DNA from: Alphaproteobacteria bacterium
Lineage (GTDB): Bacteria; Pseudomonadota; Alphaproteobacteria; SMXP01
Direction: 5' to 3'
Assembly: GCA_021774995.1 (NCBI GenBank)
Contig: JAJFIM010000004.1
Coordinates: 1 to 9,770 of the forward strand
Length of the DNA stretch: 9,770 nt
Shown here: positions 6,453 through 9,770 of the stretch, piece by piece
How positions within the stretch are numbered: position 1 is the stretch's first letter
How the letters are laid out: every line of letters starts with the position of its first letter
Program-made: the position numbers and the translations under genes
Notes under the pieces: generated by a model
The model's database searches: none
What the model saw: only the letters and a program-made list of their open reading frames with translations
What the model was told of the DNA's origin: nothing

Positions 6453-9308
6453 TTATTTTTTCAAACTCTCATAAAGTTCTTTTGCTTCTTGCGCCCCGTC
6501 AAAAGAATCCTTCTTTGAAAGGATGTTCTTTAAAATTTCCCTAGCTTCCTTAGGCTCTCCGGAGCTGTTGAGTGCAACGGCAAGGTGATAGCCGATCTCC
6601 GGGTCTTCGGGACGTTTTTGCCTGGCTTCGCGCAATAATTTTAACCCTCTCGCCATTTTGTTTTTGCTCATTAAGAGCCACCCTAAAGTATCTGCTATTT
6701 CAGGTGAGTTAGGTTGTAATTGATAAGCTTGCTCAGCATATTGTATGGCGTTGTCGATATTTCCCTGCCTATGATAGAGCCATGCCAAATTGTTGAGAAG
6801 AGCCGGATTTTGGGGTGCGTTCTTTAAAGAGCGTTCCGCTTCGCTGATGGCTGCTGTATAATTTTGATCTTTAATGCGGGCGCTTGATAACAGAAATCGA
6901 ATAACAGCGTCATCAGGTTTGGCGTCAAGCCAAGATTGAATGAGGGTAATGCCTTCATCTCTTTTGCCCAATGCATCTAATGTCCGATAATATTGAATTA
7001 GGGTTCCTCTTTCTTGCCGGTCAGCCCATGCTTTTTGAAAAAGGGATAATGCTTGATCGTATTTTTTACCCTCATATAAGGTGTTGGCAAACAACAAATC
7101 GGCCTCAATTGGATCTTGGATGTCTTGTCGCATAGCTAGGGCCAAAGCTTGAGCGCTTTCTACTCCGTTCAAACGAATCTCTGAGTTGATGCGTTCGGAT
7201 CGGGCGATACTGAAATTTGGATCTAGTTCGATTGCGGCGTCAAAAGCTTGCGATGCTTCTTCCTCATTGTTGGCCAGAGTTAAGGCGCGCCCTAAGCGTA
7301 AATGGGCTAGAGGAGAATTTGCCTTCAGATTGACGAGGTTGCGATAAGTTGCCACGGCGCTAAGAGTTTCGCCGTTCGCCTGTTGCGCGCGCGCCAGGAC
7401 ATCCAGAGCTTCGCTGCTGTCTGGCGCTAAAATGATTAGATTTCGCGCAGCAACCAAAGCGCGCTCTATTTTCATCTGTTGCAGAAGAATATTTATCTTC
7501 ATAACTTGAGGCGCTGTTTGACCGGGGTTTTTCTTTATGGCTGTTTTTAACAAATCAAGAGCGGTTTCAGAATTTCCTTCGCCCCACGCCATTTGCGCTA
7601 ATCCGGTCAAGGCCTGCAAATGACCAGGGTCATTTTTGAGAATAGTATTATACTGGTTGCGCGCTTCAGCCAATTGTCCGTTATCGATGGCGATACGCGC
7701 CAGAGAGATTCTGGCGGGGTAAAAATCATCCTGAATAGAAAGGGCCTGTTTAAAGTTCTGCTTTGCTTGTTCGAGATCGTTTTCCAATATACTTATGGCC
7801 GCATAAAAATAATGCGGAAGACCGCTTTCTGGGAGTTGAGTTTCTAATGCCTTTGTGGCGTTGCGAGCTTGATCAAGATCTCCATTACTCATATGCCCCG
7901 TTATAAGCATGGTGCGTGCAGTGATTGATTTAGGGTTTTGTTCAATAAGGGACTGAAGGACACGTAATGCTTGTTCTGCTGCGCCACTGCTGAATTGGCT
8001 GCGCGCAAGCGAGAGCATGAGTTGATCGTTTTGGGGGTCAAGTCGGGTCGCCTTATCATAGAGTGGCGCCGCTTCTTCAAAACGACCAGCGGCTACATAG
8101 GCATTGGCGAGCAGCGTGATAATTTGAAAATTATCTTCATATTGATTCTGAAGAGGTTCTAAAACCTTTATAGCCGCCTCTGGTTTGTTGCTTTGTAAAT
8201 CAATCGCGGCCAGCGATAGTTTTCCGGTTATGTCGTTTGGCTGTATGGCGAGATAACTCTCAAAATACTCTCTGGCTCTTTCTGGGTTTCCTGTGTTGAA
8301 ATATAGTGACCCAAAAAGGTAAAGCGCTGGCGGGTATGCTTCTATTCCCCTTGCCGTGCGCAGTAAGTCCAAAGCTTGTTCTGTTTTTTGTTGCCGGGTC
8401 AAAAGAAGAGCCCGTACATATTTAGCCATGAAATTATCTGGGTCAAATTCAAATACAGCTTCCACGTCTTCTTCCGCTTGCGCTGTGTCCTCCAAACCGA
8501 TTGAGACCAATGCCCGTCCTAACCGGGCGCGTTGATGCATCGGGTTTTTCTCTAGAACTCGGCTGTATAGGCGCCGCGCCTCCTCTTGATCTCCCTGCAT
8601 GCGTCTTAATTCTGCTTTGCGGTAGAGAGTGCTTGGTGCGTCAGGCGCCAATTTAAGAGCCTGGTCGGCATAATTTTCTGCTGCTGGAATGTCTCCGCGC
8701 CTTTCATAGACCGTGCTGAGTATAAGATAGGCGTCTGGGATATTCTTGGTGACCAGGAATGAGGAGATGATTTCTTGTTCAGCTTGCTCGGGTTCATTGA
8801 TTAGAAGAAAGGCCTGAGCGCGTAATATAAGAATGTTTGCCAGGGTTTCCCCGATCACGCCTTCAGGGATGGGTTCTTTGATCAGGGCGTTGCCCTTATT
8901 CTGCATGAGATAGGCTTGGTTTAAGGGAAGAATCACTTGCTCCACTGCTAGGCCTCTCTTGCGGGCCGCTTTCAATTCTTTCTCGGCGGAAGAGGCGTTT
9001 CCGGATTCGAGATAAAGGAGGGCGAGTTGATATCTGGCGGCGACATTATTGAGATCAGCTTTGATCGCATTTTTGAGCTGGATGATAGCCGCATCGGAAT
9101 TGCCCGAACGCAATGAAGATTGAGCTTCTTCAAAAAAGTCTTGCGATTTGGACCCAATGGCTGCGTGAGCGTTGTGAGGAAAGTTCAGTGCTGGGTAAAC
9201 CACGGCTAAAGCGCATATGAGGACTAATTTTCCGCGCCACGCGCCTATCGCTCTCAGTGGGCTCAATGGGAGGTCAATTAGTTTAAGAAATCGGGAGAAT
9301 AGTGACAT
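6453..9308 (-). CDS. prsT: PEP-CTERM system TPR-repeat protein PrsT
   Basis: 951 residues, almost entirely tetratricopeptide repeats: tandem 34-residue helix pairs from about residue 57 to the end, 20 or more by eye. The first block (FFEEAQ at 58-63, then AAIIQLKNAI at 73-82 and AEKELKAARKRGL at 108-120) and the C-terminal block (NNLAWLY, then ADTLGWLL, then GYHLAVAL) resemble PrsT of exosortase/PEP-CTERM loci as I recall that family. TPR arrays scaffold protein complexes; a periplasmic or envelope role in polysaccharide export or sorting is known by association only. The N-terminus has a basic stretch, a hydrophobic core at 28-41 and an AHA-type cleavage site after A49. The only nearby cysteine (C32) is not in a lipobox, unlike the lipoprotein form of the family. 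A Shine-Dalgarno-like GAGGGG lies about 7 bases upstream of the ATG. It follows prsR by 48 bases. Confidence 0.93.
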   Translation of the reverse strand: MSLFSRFLKLIDLPLSPLRAIGAWRGKLVLICALAVVYPALNFPHNAHAAIGSKSQDFFEEAQSSLRSGNSDAAIIQLKNAIKADLNNVAARYQLALLYLESGNASSAEKELKAARKRGLAVEQVILPLNQAYLMQNKGNALIKEPIPEGVIGETLANILILRAQAFLLINEPEQAEQEIISSFLVTKNIPDAYLILSTVYERRGDIPAAENYADQALKLAPDAPSTLYRKAELRRMQGDQEEARRLYSRVLEKNPMHQRARLGRALVSIGLEDTAQAEEDVEAVFEFDPDNFMAKYVRALLLTRQQKTEQALDLLRTARGIEAYPPALYLFGSLYFNTGNPERAREYFESYLAIQPNDITGKLSLAAIDLQSNKPEAAIKVLEPLQNQYEDNFQIITLLANAYVAAGRFEEAAPLYDKATRLDPQNDQLMLSLARSQFSSGAAEQALRVLQSLIEQNPKSITARTMLITGHMSNGDLDQARNATKALETQLPESGLPHYFYAAISILENDLEQAKQNFKQALSIQDDFYPARISLARIAIDNGQLAEARNQYNTILKNDPGHLQALTGLAQMAWGEGNSETALDLLKTAIKKNPGQTAPQVMKINILLQQMKIERALVAARNLIILAPDSSEALDVLARAQQANGETLSAVATYRNLVNLKANSPLAHLRLGRALTLANNEEEASQAFDAAIELDPNFSIARSERINSEIRLNGVESAQALALAMRQDIQDPIEADLLFANTLYEGKKYDQALSLFQKAWADRQERGTLIQYYRTLDALGKRDEGITLIQSWLDAKPDDAVIRFLLSSARIKDQNYTAAISEAERSLKNAPQNPALLNNLAWLYHRQGNIDNAIQYAEQAYQLQPNSPEIADTLGWLLMSKNKMARGLKLLREARQKRPEDPEIGYHLAVALNSSGEPKEAREILKNILSKKDSFDGAQEAKELYESLKK

Positions 9309-9356
9309 TTAAGGACCCCTCTTTTATCAATGTGGAGTATTCACCAGGGTTATAAA
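9309..9356 (-). other. Short prsR-prsT gap
   Basis: 48 bases with no hairpin or sigma-54-like element that I can see, only the ribosome-binding region of prsT (GAGGGG, about 9321-9316). Co-transcription of prsR and prsT is the simplest reading. Confidence 0.5.
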
Positions 9357-9770
9357 TTAAGCTTTAAGGCCAAGATTCTTCATTAACTCGTAAAGCGTTG
9401 GGCGGCTGATGCCCAGTATTTTGGCTGATTGAGATATATTATCCCGCGTTTGAGCCAATACTTGGGCGATAATTTCTCTTTCAGCCTTTTCACGGACCTG
9501 TCGTAGGGTCAGTGTCTGTGGGGTTTCTTTTGACGGCTCCAAGTCGAGATCGACTGTGTTCAGATATTTTCCTTGGCACAACACCATGGCGCGTTTTATC
9601 CGGTTTTCCAGCTCCCGTATATTACCGGGCCATGAATAGGCATTCATTGCCGCTGTTGCATCCGCCGTCATGCCTTTTATGTGCGCGTTCAGGTTCTTGC
9701 TGAAAAGTTGAATGAAATAGGCGGCCAGCAAAACGGCATCGCCTTGCCTATCGCGCAAAGGAGGCAGAGA
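9357..9770 (-). CDS. prsR: PEP-CTERM-box response regulator PrsR, C-terminal 137 residues (5' end outside window)
   Basis: The visible part is the end of an NtrC-type, sigma-54-dependent activator. It begins in the AAA+ domain with SLPPLRDRQGD, continues to the sensor-II motif WPGNIRELENRIKRAM, and ends with a Fis-type helix-turn-helix (about the last 45 residues: AEREIIAQVL, then SQSAKILGISRPTLYELMKNLGL). The receiver domain and Walker motifs lie beyond the window edge. The PrsR assignment rests on the C-terminal sequence and on the adjacent prsT. In this system PrsR with sensor kinase PrsK is understood to activate sigma-54 promoters of PEP-CTERM protein genes. If the assignment is wrong it is still a sigma-54 activator of the NtrC family. 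Confidence 0.88.
   Translation of the reverse strand, partial: SLPPLRDRQGDAVLLAAYFIQLFSKNLNAHIKGMTADATAAMNAYSWPGNIRELENRIKRAMVLCQGKYLNTVDLDLEPSKETPQTLTLRQVREKAEREIIAQVLAQTRDNISQSAKILGISRPTLYELMKNLGLKA

Noticed and set aside
6442..6455. Inverted repeat TAATGG/CCATTA at the prsT stop as a terminator
   Set aside because: The loop is only two bases, the stem is A/T-rich, and no U-run follows on the minus strand.

Overview
The window is a piece of a proteobacterial genome, probably alphaproteobacterial, although the sequence does not settle the class. It lies at the edge of an exopolysaccharide locus of the PEP-CTERM/exosortase type. All five genes are on the minus strand, so transcription runs from high to low coordinates. 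The best diagnostic genes are prsR (sigma-54 response regulator, C-terminal end only) and prsT (a very long TPR protein). Both families are known as companions of XrtA/EpsH-type exosortases and their polysaccharide genes.

Layout in transcription order: 9770-9357, the 3' end of prsR. 9308-6453, prsT. 6371-4260, a two-domain enzyme with an N-terminal Gfo/Idh/MocA oxidoreductase fused to a C-terminal NAD-dependent epimerase/dehydratase. 4252-3080, a GT4-type glycosyltransferase. The gaps are short (48, 81 and 7 bases) and all genes are co-oriented, so these four could form one operon that makes or modifies a surface glycan. An imperfect hairpin follows the glycosyltransferase at 3072-3031.

The 336-base gap at 3079-2744 is the most informative part of the window. 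Just upstream of the next gene it carries a convincing class I cyclic-di-GMP (GEMM-I) riboswitch, about 2853-2752. Its 3' end runs into the Shine-Dalgarno sequence. It leads into a large secreted-type protein (2743 to the window edge, at least 914 residues) made of RTX calcium-binding repeats, a right-handed beta-helix domain, more RTX repeats, a proline-rich linker encoded by 21-bp tandem repeats, and further RTX repeats. Its C-terminus is outside the window.

Inferred picture: a polysaccharide/exosortase locus next to a large extracellular matrix or cell-surface protein whose translation is set by cyclic-di-GMP, the usual signal for the switch between motile and attached life. I saw no tRNA, rRNA, CRISPR array or insertion sequence.
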